Shown: piece after piece, positions 1-9,662 of the stretch | How the letters are laid out: the number at the start of each line of letters is the position of its first letter | How positions within the stretch are numbered: the first letter of the stretch is position 1 | Assembly: GCA_029254025.1 (NCBI GenBank) | Contig: JAQWYK010000002.1 | Coordinates: forward strand, 182,799 to 246,798 | Length of the DNA: 64,000 nt | Direction of reading: 5' to 3' | From: Crocinitomicaceae bacterium | Lineage (GTDB): Bacteria; Bacteroidota; Bacteroidia; Flavobacteriales_D; Crocinitomicaceae | The notes under the pieces: generated by a model | Database searches by the model: none | The model's input: only the letters and a program-made list of their open reading frames with translations | Told to the model about the DNA's origin: nothing | Position numbers and translations under genes: made by a program

Positions 1-2
1 GT

Positions 3-3000
3 TCAGCAATACCTGCGAATAGAATATATAACGACGCTAGTTTTGTCGATGTAGTGGAAATTAGTGATGGCTATTTAGCCGTAGGAAGCTACGATGTGAA
101 TAATGTTTTCTCAGCGTACGACACCGATAATAGCGGAAACTCTTGTGGAGATGATAGAACCCCTAGAGATGCAATGATCGCGAAGTTTTCACTTGCGGGA
201 GCAATAGAGTATCACAGGCAAATTGACACGCCCTCCAACTCAACAACTCAATCTAGTAAAGGCTTTGCTTCTGCTGCTATTACCTCTGCTGGTCTCCCCC
301 TTTTCTCTGCTGAGGATGGAACAGGACGACCCATGGTGTTAATGCGCTTTGCTGGATCAGGAGGTTTTGCCAATCCTACATGGATTCAAAAATATGGTGC
401 TAGCAATTTTTTCGGAGCTTATAACCCTTTTCAACCCGGAAGATTCTTTGAAACCAACGATGGTAATTACGCCATTTGGGGGTTTCATATAGACGCGTTT
501 GCGTTTCAATGGTATAACGTTCTTATGAAAATTAATACTAGTGGAGGCTCTATTTGGTCCCGCCAATATAATAATGGATTGGCTGCAATATTTCCGCACG
601 GAGAACAAACTTCTGATGATGGATATGTAGGATTATCGTACGATTTTTCAGGTGCTGGTCATAATTTGCACCTTATGAAGACGGATGTCGATGGTAGGAC
701 TTCGACAGACTGTCCTGAAACGAATGTGACGGTATCATCTAATACACCTTCTTACACTTGGGGAACCCCAATTTTCAACACTTGGAATGCAAATACAGTA
801 ACGAATGGGACTTTCACGCCGACCGTAGCTAACATTACGCCAACAGAGTCTACTCAATGTCTGACTGTTGTTACAGCATGTACACCTCCTCCGATAGCGG
901 ATAATGTTACCGCAACTCCTAACCCAATTTGCGCAGGGCAATCAACTACAATTGATGCAACTGGCCCTGGAGTTGGTGTTTCGTATACTGTTTACGATTC
1001 TGCCACCGCAGGAAACAACCTAGGTACTGTGCCATTTGTAGTTTCGCCTGGATCTACAACAACGTATTATATTGAAACTGTAAATGATTCAGATCCTAAT
1101 TGTGTAAGCACAACAAGGGTTCCAATTGTCATTACTGTAAACCCCTCACCAACGGCGAATCCTGCTAGTAATTCCCCGCTTTGTGTAGGGAATACACTCA
1201 ATTTAACTACAGATGCTGTGGTTGGAGCAACTTATGATTGGACAGGACCAAACGGTTTTTCTTCTTCTGATCAAAACCCAACTATTTCAAACGTTACATT
1301 GGCAGCTGGCGGCACCTATTCACTAACCGTAACAGCGGGTGGATGTTCCACAGGGCCAGTCACAACAAGTGTAGTTGTAAATGATACCCCAACAGCTACT
1401 GCTGGGATAAATAATGCAACAATTTGCGCAGGACAGGATATTGAACTTACAGGTAATTTAGTGTCTGGTGGAACCTATTCATGGACAGGTCCGAATGGCT
1501 TTAGTTCAACTGATCAAAACCCTACAATTTCGGCTGCAACCGTTGCAGCTTCTGGAACATATGAGTTGGTTACATCGATTGGTTCATGTAGCTCTGGCAT
1601 ATCCCAAGTTATTGTGACCGTAAATGAAACCCCTACTGCTACCGCTGGAGCAAGCTCAACAGCGCTATGTGAAGGGGATAATATAGAATTAACCGCTGGC
1701 ACAGTTCCAGGTGCGACCTACTCATGGAGTGGTCCAAATGGGTTCTCTTCTACTGATCAAAACCCAACTATTTCAGGCGCTGTAATAGCTGATGCCGGGA
1801 CATATTCTTTGACTGTAACTTTAGGAAGTTGTTCATCTACAAACACTGCTGATGTGGTTATCAATGTTTCAACAACTCCAACTGCAATTGCAGGAGCAAT
1901 AAGTAATGATATTTGTGAAGGAGGAACAATAGAGCTTACCGCAAATACTATTGGTGGAGCTACATACGCTTGGTCAGGACCAAATGGGTTTACTTCATCT
2001 GATCAAAACCCAACTATTCCTGGTGCAACGGCAACCGCCGCAGGTACGTACACATTGATTATCTCTATTGGATCATGTACTTCGAACAACACTGCTGAAG
2101 TTACGATCACGGTAAATACATCACCAACCGCTACTGCTGGGGCAACCAACACAACGATTTGTGAAGGGGAGGATATTGAGTTAACTGGTAACACAGTTGT
2201 TGGAGCTACATATGCTTGGTCTGGACCGAATGGATTTTCATCTACCGATCAAAACCCTACACTAACAAATGCAACAAGCGCAAATGCAGGAACCTACTCG
2301 TTGGTAATTACATCAGGTAGTTGCTCTTCAACGAATACAGCAGACGTAATTATCACCGTGAATCCTTCGCCAACAGCAACTGCGGGCGCAGTGGATACGG
2401 AAATTTGTGTAGGAGATGATATTGAATTAACAGCTGCTGCTGTTGGAGGAGCAACCCATGCATGGTCTGGGCCTAACGGATACAGTTCTTCTGACCAAAA
2501 TCCAACTATTACTAATGCAACTGTAGCCGAATCAGGAGTGTATTCATTAGTCACTACCATCGGTACGTGTTCTTCCAGTAATACTGCCGAAGTCACAATA
2601 ACCGTAAACCCACTGCCTGCAGCAACCGCGTCAAGTAACAGTGTTGTTTGCGTGGGCGACGATCTTATTCTCTCCGCAACGGGGGGAACCAACTACTCTT
2701 GGACTGGACCTAATGGTTTTACTGGAGCAACAAATAATGAAACAGTTACGAATACCACAGCGGCAAACGCAGGAACGTATGAGGTAACAGTAACAGACGG
2801 CAATGGATGTGTCAATACAGCCCAAACGAATGTAACAATTGGAGAATTACCATCACTTTCTATATCGGGAACAGACATCTCATGTTTCGGGGAAACAGAT
2901 GGGGAGGCTGAAGTAATTGCAACAGGAAATAGCCCATTTACCTATAGCTGGTCGCCCAGCGGAGGGTCAAGTTCGACAGCTACTGGTCTGGCCGCAAATA

Positions 3001-4277
3001 ATTATGATGTCGTGGTTACAGATAATAATGGATGCTCTAATACTGCTAGCATTACCATAAATGAGCCCGCAGAATTAACTGTTACTACTTCATCGACCAA
3101 TTCTTCTTGTACAGTGGATGATGGTACGGCATCAGTAGTTGCTTCAGGAGGAACAGGCGCGTATTCGTACAGCTGGACCTCAGGAGGGAACTCTAGCGTT
3201 GAAACCGGAATTGGAGCTGGAATTTATACAGTAACCATTACAGATGCAAATGGATGTACAACTCAGGAGAACGTTACTGTAGGCTCAGTGAACGGCCCTA
3301 CTCTTACCTTAATTTCAAGCCAAGATATTAGTTGTTTTGGGGCGAACGATGGAAGCGCTGAAGTAGAAGCGTCAGCAGGAACCCCAGGATATACCTACTC
3401 TTGGACTCCATCCGGAGGATCATCCAGCACTGCTTCAGGTTTATCTGGAGGAACTTATACCGCCACAGTAACAGATGCAGCAGGTTGTACTGCTGCCGTG
3501 CAGGTAGACATCGTTGAGCCAGCAGCACTTGTGGTTTCTGGTACAGCAAATGATGCTAATTGTGGATTGAATGACGGAAACATTACTGCAGCCGTGACTG
3601 GAGGAACTGGAAGTTACACCCATACATGGACACCAAATGCAGGAAATACAGCTGCGTTATCTGGACTATCCGGTGGAACTTATGCCCTTACTGTAGAAGA
3701 TGGTAATGGTTGTTCTGCAAGTACCTCATTTACTGTCGGCGTAACTGGTTCTATCGCAATTGATGTTGTTCCAGACATTACAACAATTAACGCTGGTGAA
3801 AGTGCTGATTTAGAAGTAATCATAGGTGGAGGAGTTACTGGAGCTGACGTGAACTGGTCACCGACAAATGGACTAAGTTGTTCGACATGTACAAATCCTA
3901 CTGCGAGTCCATCATCCACAACGACCTACTACGTTACAGTGTCTACAGCAGACGGATGCTCGTCGACAGATTCAGTGACAGTGTTCGTGAATCAACCTTG
4001 TGGGGATGTATTTGTACCTACTATTTTTTCGCCAAATAGTGACGGAAATAATGATTTACTTTGTGTTTATGGAGGATGTATCGAAACAATCAACTTCACT
4101 ATTTACAGTCGTTGGGGAGAAAAAGTGTTTGAGACTATGGATCCAACAGAGTGCTGGGATGGAAACTATAAGGGGAAACCTATGAACAGCGAAGTGTTTG
4201 TTTATAAATTAATTATTAAATTAGCGGGTCAGGAAGATGAACTCATTGAATCTGGGAACATCACCTTGGTAAGATAA
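3..4277 (+). CDS. SprB-repeat surface adhesin-like protein with T9SS type B sorting domain (5' truncated)
   Basis: The reading frame is open to the left window edge, so the start lies upstream; the GTG at 54 is only an internal codon. About 1,420 residues are visible. Counting from the codon at 54, residues 1-260 are a beta-rich region without a family I recognise. Seven tandem Ig-like repeats of about 82 residues follow (about 360-930), each carrying a WSGPNGFSSTDQNPTIS-like core. Four SprB-type half-repeats come next (about 941-1232; motifs DISCFGxxDG and VTDxxGC), then another Ig-like unit. A gliding-motility-associated C-terminal (CHU_C, type B) domain runs from about 1318 to 1407, with FSPNSDGNND, RWGEKVFE and CWDG motifs. 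Known for the family: type B cargo is exported by T9SS and often needs a PorP/SprF partner, which is the next gene 16 nt away. A role as surface or gliding adhesin is inferred. Confidence 0.9.
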   Translation, partial: SAIPANRIYNDASFVDVVEISDGYLAVGSYDVNNVFSAYDTDNSGNSCGDDRTPRDAMIAKFSLAGAIEYHRQIDTPSNSTTQSSKGFASAAITSAGLPLFSAEDGTGRPMVLMRFAGSGGFANPTWIQKYGASNFFGAYNPFQPGRFFETNDGNYAIWGFHIDAFAFQWYNVLMKINTSGGSIWSRQYNNGLAAIFPHGEQTSDDGYVGLSYDFSGAGHNLHLMKTDVDGRTSTDCPETNVTVSSNTPSYTWGTPIFNTWNANTVTNGTFTPTVANITPTESTQCLTVVTACTPPPIADNVTATPNPICAGQSTTIDATGPGVGVSYTVYDSATAGNNLGTVPFVVSPGSTTTYYIETVNDSDPNCVSTTRVPIVITVNPSPTANPASNSPLCVGNTLNLTTDAVVGATYDWTGPNGFSSSDQNPTISNVTLAAGGTYSLTVTAGGCSTGPVTTSVVVNDTPTATAGINNATICAGQDIELTGNLVSGGTYSWTGPNGFSSTDQNPTISAATVAASGTYELVTSIGSCSSGISQVIVTVNETPTATAGASSTALCEGDNIELTAGTVPGATYSWSGPNGFSSTDQNPTISGAVIADAGTYSLTVTLGSCSSTNTADVVINVSTTPTAIAGAISNDICEGGTIELTANTIGGATYAWSGPNGFTSSDQNPTIPGATATAAGTYTLIISIGSCTSNNTAEVTITVNTSPTATAGATNTTICEGEDIELTGNTVVGATYAWSGPNGFSSTDQNPTLTNATSANAGTYSLVITSGSCSSTNTADVIITVNPSPTATAGAVDTEICVGDDIELTAAAVGGATHAWSGPNGYSSSDQNPTITNATVAESGVYSLVTTIGTCSSSNTAEVTITVNPLPAATASSNSVVCVGDDLILSATGGTNYSWTGPNGFTGATNNETVTNTTAANAGTYEVTVTDGNGCVNTAQTNVTIGELPSLSISGTDISCFGETDGEAEVIATGNSPFTYSWSPSGGSSSTATGLAANNYDVVVTDNNGCSNTASITINEPAELTVTTSSTNSSCTVDDGTASVVASGGTGAYSYSWTSGGNSSVETGIGAGIYTVTITDANGCTTQENVTVGSVNGPTLTLISSQDISCFGANDGSAEVEASAGTPGYTYSWTPSGGSSSTASGLSGGTYTATVTDAAGCTAAVQVDIVEPAALVVSGTANDANCGLNDGNITAAVTGGTGSYTHTWTPNAGNTAALSGLSGGTYALTVEDGNGCSASTSFTVGVTGSIAIDVVPDITTINAGESADLEVIIGGGVTGADVNWSPTNGLSCSTCTNPTASPSSTTTYYVTVSTADGCSSTDSVTVFVNQPCGDVFVPTIFSPNSDGNNDLLCVYGGCIETINFTIYSRWGEKVFETMDPTECWDGNYKGKPMNSEVFVYKLIIKLAGQEDELIESGNITLVR
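1141..2840 (+). repeat. Seven tandem ~82-residue Ig-like coding repeats
   Basis: Units begin near 1141, 1387, 1627, 1873, 2119, 2365 and 2611, a period of about 240-246 nt. Each encodes a Cys-containing opening (CxGxxIELT-like), a Trp-Ser/Thr-Gly-Pro-Asn-Gly core, an SDQNPTI/TDQNPTI stretch, a GTYSLxxTxGxCSS strand and an xTVNxxPTATAG linker. The linker-to-linker periodicity is exact enough to read by eye. Such units could expand or contract by recombination. Confidence 0.85.
2875..3750 (+). repeat. SprB-type repeats in the first cargo gene
   Basis: Four units open with a conserved Cys and DG: DISCFGETDG (near 2875), NSSCTVDDG (3103), DISCFGANDG (3328) and DANCGLNDG (3553). Each ends with a GxYTVTVTDxxGC-like strand. 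This matches the SprB repeat family found in Flavobacterium gliding adhesins (family assignment from memory). Confidence 0.8.
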
Positions 4278-4293
4278 TATTGAAGTATACACT

Positions 4294-5331
4294 ATGAAAA
4301 AGACTACTATTATACTCGGAATCACGGGGTTGATTGCTCTAGGCGCGCACGCTCAGGATATTCACTTCTCGAATATGGAATACTCACCAATGACATTAAA
4401 TCCAGCGTTAGCGGGAGCTAATAATGATTTGCAAGTCATCAGTAATTACCGTACTCAATGGAATGCTGTGCCAACAGCAGCTCCGTTTAATACAATTGCG
4501 CTCTCTGGTGACATGCGATTAAATTCGAAAAAACCTAACAAAAGTGGCCACTTAGCATTAGGGTTGAACTTGTTCAATGATCGTGCAGGTGTCAATCGAA
4601 TCTCGACCAATAACGTAGGATTATCAATTGCTTACCATTTACTCGTTGGGGAAAACAGCACTGTAGGTTTAGGTCTTCAGTCAGGGTTTGGTCAGCGTAC
4701 ACTAGATGCTACAGATGGAATGTGGGGAAGTCAATACAATGGACTCACCTATGATGCATCGTTGCCAAGTGGAGAGAATCTAGGTTCTCCATCGTTTTCT
4801 TTCCTGGATGCAGGAGCTGGATTCGTCTATACCTACGGAACAAAAGAAACACGTATGCGTTCTAATGATGGAGTAAAAGTAAACGCTGGTTATGCTGTAT
4901 TCCACGTAAATCGTCCTAACTTCTCGTTTACTGGAGGAGATGATAATTTATATATGCGTCACTCCTTCTTTGCCAACGCAAAGATTGGTATCGGAAGCAC
5001 TACAATGAACATTGAGCCAGGTATCTACACACAAATCCAAGGACCCTCCACTGAAATTTTGATGGGAGCTGATTATCGCGTAATCCTTAAAGAGGGGTCT
5101 AAAGTAACGGGGAATATCCAACGTACCTCAGTTGCATTAGGTGTTTACTATAGAAATAGGGATGCTGTTGTGTCTCGTATTCTCTTCAACTATGCTGGAT
5201 TTGGTGTTGGTTTTGCCTATGATTTCAACGTTTCTAGCTTAACGGAAGTTACAAACGCTCGAGGTGGAGCTGAATTTTTCTTGGGTTGGACTATGGATAA
5301 TCCATTCTCAGCTTCTAAAGCTAGAATATAA
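4294..5331 (+). CDS. PorP/SprF family type IX secretion outer-membrane protein
   Basis: 345 residues. A signal peptide (about residues 1-20, ending AHAQ) is followed by the family hallmark near the N terminus: HFSNMEYSPMTLNPALAGA and then NYRTQWNAV. The rest alternates short amphipathic strands ending in FNVSSLTEVTNARGGAEFFLGW, as expected for an outer-membrane beta-barrel. Known for the family: PorP binds the PorK/N/M apparatus, while SprF-like paralogues help deliver a particular type B cargo. It starts 16 nt after one type B cargo gene and ends 13 nt before another, so it probably serves one or both. It is one of two PorP/SprF genes in the window. Confidence 0.92.
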   Translation: MKKTTIILGITGLIALGAHAQDIHFSNMEYSPMTLNPALAGANNDLQVISNYRTQWNAVPTAAPFNTIALSGDMRLNSKKPNKSGHLALGLNLFNDRAGVNRISTNNVGLSIAYHLLVGENSTVGLGLQSGFGQRTLDATDGMWGSQYNGLTYDASLPSGENLGSPSFSFLDAGAGFVYTYGTKETRMRSNDGVKVNAGYAVFHVNRPNFSFTGGDDNLYMRHSFFANAKIGIGSTTMNIEPGIYTQIQGPSTEILMGADYRVILKEGSKVTGNIQRTSVALGVYYRNRDAVVSRILFNYAGFGVGFAYDFNVSSLTEVTNARGGAEFFLGWTMDNPFSASKARI

Positions 5332-5344
5332 TGACCTGCCCACT

Positions 5345-8300
5345 ATGAAAATGTACTCTTTCATGCTCTTGCTGCTCTGTTCAATAACGGTTGCGGCCCA
5401 AAACCAATTTGAAACAAATTACTCCTTTATAGAAAATAAAGGTCAGTTCAATGGAAGAAATTGGAATACCTCTGACCCAGTTCTTTTTGGGTGCAATCAC
5501 AATTCATTTTACGTTTTTCTGTCGAAAAATGGTATGACCTATCGCTTTGATAAAATGATAAAAAATCCAAAGCGAAAAGAACTACCTGAAGCACTACCAA
5601 AAAGAGTTAATATTAGTGAACTGGTAAAAACCCAATGGCTTAATTCCAATGAAAATGTGGAAATTATTTCTTCAGACAAAGTAAGCCCATATTACTCATT
5701 TGCTATAAATGGTGCGGATGGCAATGTTCAAAATGTAAACCATGTTCATGGTTTCCAAACCATAACCTATAAAAATCTATACGACAACATCGACGTTATC
5801 TATACTATTCATCCAGAAGGGGGTATTAAATATAATGTTGTGTTACATCCTGGATCGGATCCTTCCGTTCTTCAACTGAAATATGAATCAGCTCACACCA
5901 ATACGCTGAATGAAAACGTTAATATTCAACTCAGTGATAAAGGTCAAGTACATATTACCACTTCGTTAGGTGAGGTAATTGAGCATGCACCTGTTTCATT
6001 TTATGCAGATGACCAATCGAAGCAGGTTAACTCATCATACCTACTCAAAAACAATGTCCTTTCATTTGAATTAGGGGAATACGATACTTCAAGAGTATTA
6101 ATTATTGATCCATGGATTATTTCCCCCAATTTCACAACCTCTTCGGCAGTTTGGGAAGTTGAAACAGATGCTGCAGGAAACGTATATTCAATTGGTGGGG
6201 AAGACCCTATGGAACTTAAAAAATACAATGCTGCTGGTGCTCTTCAATGGACATATACAACTCCATGGGACTCCAGTAATGTGTGGTTAGGAACGTTGGC
6301 AACTGATTTAAATGGGAATAGTTATGTCACTTCTGGAGTTACTGCAAATATGCATAAGATAGATAACAACGGGAATTTTGTTTGGGCTACCGCTCCCCCA
6401 GGAAATTTGAGCTTCAACTCAGAATGGTGGTCAATTACTTTTAATTGTGACCAATCGAAGCTGATTGTCGGGGGTACATGGGTGGATGGGATTCTGTCCT
6501 TTGATTTCTATGCTGGAATTTTTGAAATCGACGTGGCTACTGGAAATGTTATTTCAGACCAAACGGTAGATTTTACAAATATCGGCGGAATCGCGATTCC
6601 GCCTCCAACCCCTGTTGAAGTGCGCTCGATATCTTCGTCCAAAAATGCAAAATACATTTTCCTCACACATGAAGAGGTTGGAGCGATTAATGACAACCTA
6701 GCCCTCTGTTCAAACAACGAACCTATATTTCAAGTTCCAAACCAACAAGAATTGGCCTATAAATGCGAAAACTATTTACCACAAACCCAAAATGGGGGAG
6801 GTCTAAAGGCCCTTATCGCGAATGATAATTTCTTTTATACGCACAGTGGCAACCAAATTCGACAATGGGATTTGAACACTGGAGCACTTCTTAATACCGT
6901 TGCTCTTCCAGGAGGAGCGAGTAACACAGTATTTGGTCAAACTGTTGTCAGTTGTAGCGGATTGGACGTAGATGACTGCGGAAATGTTTATGCAGGGTCA
7001 ACGAACCAAGTTGTGAAATGTGATCCTAACCTGAACGTATTGTCTTCTGCACCAACCGTATTTGCGGTCTACGATGTAGATGTTAATTCAAACGGAGAGG
7101 TTATTGCGTGTGGAGCACAACAAAATAACTCGGCCACGAATAGAAATGGCCGTATCGAATCAGTAGCCCTAACTGCTTGCAACCAATTTGCCATCGTATG
7201 TTGTGATGCGAATTTTTGTAATGATAGCCCTTTTTGTGATACAGATGCCCCTTTCACAATAACGTCAGCTAGCCCAGGGGGAACTTGGAGTGGGACTGGT
7301 GTAAATGCTTCAGGGGTGTTTGATCCTTCAATTGCAGGGATTGGAAATCATGATATTACTTATACATTGCCGTGTGGAACGGAAACATTAACATTTGTAG
7401 TTGAAGCATGCAATGTACTCAATGTTTGTCAAGAAGCAAATGGAGACTTCACTGTCCTAAATGGAACTGGAACGATAACTTGGGAGGAAGAAGGATCGGT
7501 ATCTACGCCTATTACGAATCAATCAGAGTGCGAAAACTGCGGATATACTTGGTTTGGTTTCTCCTGTTTGGATGGATTTACAACTGTTACCAATTGTAAT
7601 ACTGCAGGTTGGGTACAGTTTGCAACCGGTACAACGGTTACACCAACTGGAAACTACCCAATCCAAGTTACGGATGGAGCCGGAACAAGCCTAATCATAA
7701 ATACAATTGGAGATGTGCCCGCTTGCGGAGCAAATCCATGTACAAATTTAACGCTCAACATAACATCTGAAAATGATATCTCATGTAATGGTGCCAATGA
7801 TGGATCAGCAACAGTTTCTGCAACCGGTGGAAATGGTTCATATACCTACACTTGGACACCAGGAGCACTCAACGGATCAAGCCAATCGAATCTTGCCCCT
7901 GGATCATATACAGTAAATGCAATAGATACAGATGGTTGTGCAGGAAGTATTTTAGTAGAAATCACTGAGCCTAGTGCAATAGTAGCTTCTGGCACTGCAA
8001 CACCAGCAACATGTGGAAATAATGATGGAGAAATCACTCTTACAGTAAATGGTGGAACCCCTTCTTATTCTTTTACATGGTCCAATGGTGCAACTAGTCA
8101 AAATATCACCGGGTTAGCGCCAGGAGCATATTCTGTGACAGTAACTGACCAAAGTGGATGTACAACTACTGCGAACGACATCGTAGACGCACTTAATGGT
8201 CCAACAATTTCTATTGACAATAGCAATGACGTGTCTTGTAATGGTCTCGCGGATGGCTCTGCATCAGTTTCTGCAACTGGTGGTTCCGGAGGATATAGCT

Positions 8301-9628
8301 ACAACTGGATACCTGGAAATTTAACCGGTGCTTCACAATCTAGCTTATCTGCTGGTAGCTTCGATGTAACGGTAACAGATTCAGATGGCTGTCCATCCAC
8401 CTTAACTATAATTATTGATGAACCAGCATCCATTGATTTAACCACTTCGTCAACGCCATCTTCCTGTTCAGTGGATGATGGTTCAGCTTCTGTTTCTGCA
8501 ACTGGGGGAACAGGAGGCTTTACGTATACTTGGTCTCCTGTTGCAGGTTCGACCGCCACGCTGAGTAATATTGGTGCTGGATCTTATATAGTAACTGTTA
8601 CTGATGCAAGCGGCTGTAATGAACAAGCAACAGTAAACGTTAGCTCGGTAAACGGCCCAGTTGTAACGCTAGACAACTCTGTAGATGCTTCATGCAACGG
8701 GGAAGCTGATGGTTCTGCAACAGTTGTTGTAAATGGAGGTACACCAGGATATACATACAGCTGGACTTCAGGAGGAACTAGCACAACCGAGTCAAATATG
8801 ACAGCAGGTTTATATACGGTAACTGTCACTGATAATGCGGGTTGTATTAGTTTCCTAGATATCTCAATTAGCGAACCTGCTCCTATTGATATTAATGGAG
8901 TAACTGTCAATGAAACGTGCGCAGGAAACGACGGAAGTATCGCAATAACCGTGACAGGAGGTAATGGAGGCTATACTTATGTTTGGATGCCTTCTGGAAG
9001 TGAAGCAACTGCAACAGGATTGTCAGCAGGAAATTACACGGTAGATGTCACCGACGCTAACGGATGTACCACTCAATCGATTTTTACACTTGGGCTTGAT
9101 AATTCAATTCTCGTGGAAATCGTTCCAGACGCTCCAGTCATTGCCAACGGAGGACAAGTTACCTTGAATGTAACAACCACTCCTCCTGCGTCAAATCCAA
9201 CTTATTCATGGTCGCCTACAATTGGCTTAAGTTGCACTGATTGCGTATCGCCAATAGCTTCTCCTTCAGCTACTACCACCTATATTGTTTCAGTAACGGA
9301 CGGAAATGGTTGTTCTGGAAGTGACACAGTTACTGTGCTGGTAGATCAACCATGCGGAGTTGCGACTGTTCCAACCATCTTCTCTCCCAATGGAGATTTG
9401 AATAATGATAAGCTATGCGTCCTTGGAAACTGTATTGCCGAATTCGAATTAAGCATTTATAATCGTTGGGGAGAACGTGTTTTCGAGTCCACTAGTCAGA
9501 ACAATTGTTGGGATGGTACCCACCGCGACAAACCTATTAATACTGGTACATTTGTTTACAAACTTCGTGTTGTTGATACCGATGGCAACGAAACAATTGA
9601 ATCCGGAAATATAACTCTGGTTAGATAA
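5345..9628 (+). CDS. SprB-repeat protein with ENKGQ-type N-terminal domain and T9SS type B sorting domain
   Basis: 1,427 residues from the ATG at 5345. I chose this start because it opens a proper signal peptide (MKMYSFMLLLLCSITVAAQ); the frame extends upstream into the PorP/SprF gene without one. After the signal comes SFIENKGQFNGRNW and an NVxYTIHPEGGIKYNVVLHPG stretch, resembling the DUF7948-type N-terminal domain (from memory). Residues about 290-640 resemble a beta-propeller-like strand series. SprB half-repeats follow (about 808-1249, six Cys/DG motifs), then an Ig-like unit and a CHU_C type B sorting domain (about 1341-1427; FSPNGDLNNDK, NRWGERVFE, CWDGT). Probably exported by T9SS and displayed at the surface; ligand unknown. 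Likely co-transcribed with the two upstream genes. Confidence 0.9.
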   Translation: MKMYSFMLLLLCSITVAAQNQFETNYSFIENKGQFNGRNWNTSDPVLFGCNHNSFYVFLSKNGMTYRFDKMIKNPKRKELPEALPKRVNISELVKTQWLNSNENVEIISSDKVSPYYSFAINGADGNVQNVNHVHGFQTITYKNLYDNIDVIYTIHPEGGIKYNVVLHPGSDPSVLQLKYESAHTNTLNENVNIQLSDKGQVHITTSLGEVIEHAPVSFYADDQSKQVNSSYLLKNNVLSFELGEYDTSRVLIIDPWIISPNFTTSSAVWEVETDAAGNVYSIGGEDPMELKKYNAAGALQWTYTTPWDSSNVWLGTLATDLNGNSYVTSGVTANMHKIDNNGNFVWATAPPGNLSFNSEWWSITFNCDQSKLIVGGTWVDGILSFDFYAGIFEIDVATGNVISDQTVDFTNIGGIAIPPPTPVEVRSISSSKNAKYIFLTHEEVGAINDNLALCSNNEPIFQVPNQQELAYKCENYLPQTQNGGGLKALIANDNFFYTHSGNQIRQWDLNTGALLNTVALPGGASNTVFGQTVVSCSGLDVDDCGNVYAGSTNQVVKCDPNLNVLSSAPTVFAVYDVDVNSNGEVIACGAQQNNSATNRNGRIESVALTACNQFAIVCCDANFCNDSPFCDTDAPFTITSASPGGTWSGTGVNASGVFDPSIAGIGNHDITYTLPCGTETLTFVVEACNVLNVCQEANGDFTVLNGTGTITWEEEGSVSTPITNQSECENCGYTWFGFSCLDGFTTVTNCNTAGWVQFATGTTVTPTGNYPIQVTDGAGTSLIINTIGDVPACGANPCTNLTLNITSENDISCNGANDGSATVSATGGNGSYTYTWTPGALNGSSQSNLAPGSYTVNAIDTDGCAGSILVEITEPSAIVASGTATPATCGNNDGEITLTVNGGTPSYSFTWSNGATSQNITGLAPGAYSVTVTDQSGCTTTANDIVDALNGPTISIDNSNDVSCNGLADGSASVSATGGSGGYSYNWIPGNLTGASQSSLSAGSFDVTVTDSDGCPSTLTIIIDEPASIDLTTSSTPSSCSVDDGSASVSATGGTGGFTYTWSPVAGSTATLSNIGAGSYIVTVTDASGCNEQATVNVSSVNGPVVTLDNSVDASCNGEADGSATVVVNGGTPGYTYSWTSGGTSTTESNMTAGLYTVTVTDNAGCISFLDISISEPAPIDINGVTVNETCAGNDGSIAITVTGGNGGYTYVWMPSGSEATATGLSAGNYTVDVTDANGCTTQSIFTLGLDNSILVEIVPDAPVIANGGQVTLNVTTTPPASNPTYSWSPTIGLSCTDCVSPIASPSATTTYIVSVTDGNGCSGSDTVTVLVDQPCGVATVPTIFSPNGDLNNDKLCVLGNCIAEFELSIYNRWGERVFESTSQNNCWDGTHRDKPINTGTFVYKLRVVDTDGNETIESGNITLVR
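7768..9090 (+). repeat. SprB-type repeats in the second cargo gene
   Basis: Six units begin near 7771 (DISCNGANDG), 8002 (ATCGNNDG), 8224 (DVSCNGLADG), 8455 (SSCSVDDG), 8683 (DASCNGEADG) and 8911 (ETCAGNDG). Each is about 75 residues and carries YxYxW and VTVTDxxGC strands. The two cargo genes share this architecture, suggesting duplication or shared modules. Confidence 0.8.
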
Positions 9629-9635
9629 TTGCTAT

Positions 9636-9643
9636 TATATTTG
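9636..9643 (+). promoter_or_regulatory. Bacteroidota -7 promoter element TATATTTG
   Basis: Exact TAnnTTTG match 8 nt after the stop of the preceding cargo gene and 19 nt before the ATG at 9663. This would let the OmpA-type gene be transcribed independently. No convincing -33 TTG was found. Confidence 0.45.
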
Positions 9644-9662
9644 AATTTATAAATATCTTTTC

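Noticed and set aside
2294..2692. 132-codon antisense frame in the Ig repeats, and similar antisense frames at 8299-8910 and 41299-41664
   Set aside because: Shadows of repetitive Thr/Gly/Pro-rich coding sequence; no signal or domain pattern.
1141..2840. Regular repeats that could suggest a CRISPR array
   Set aside because: The period is about 245 nt and continuous in frame, so they are coding Ig repeats.
5264..5344. Upstream extension of the second cargo gene into the PorP/SprF gene
   Set aside because: No signal peptide upstream; the ATG at 5345 gives one directly.
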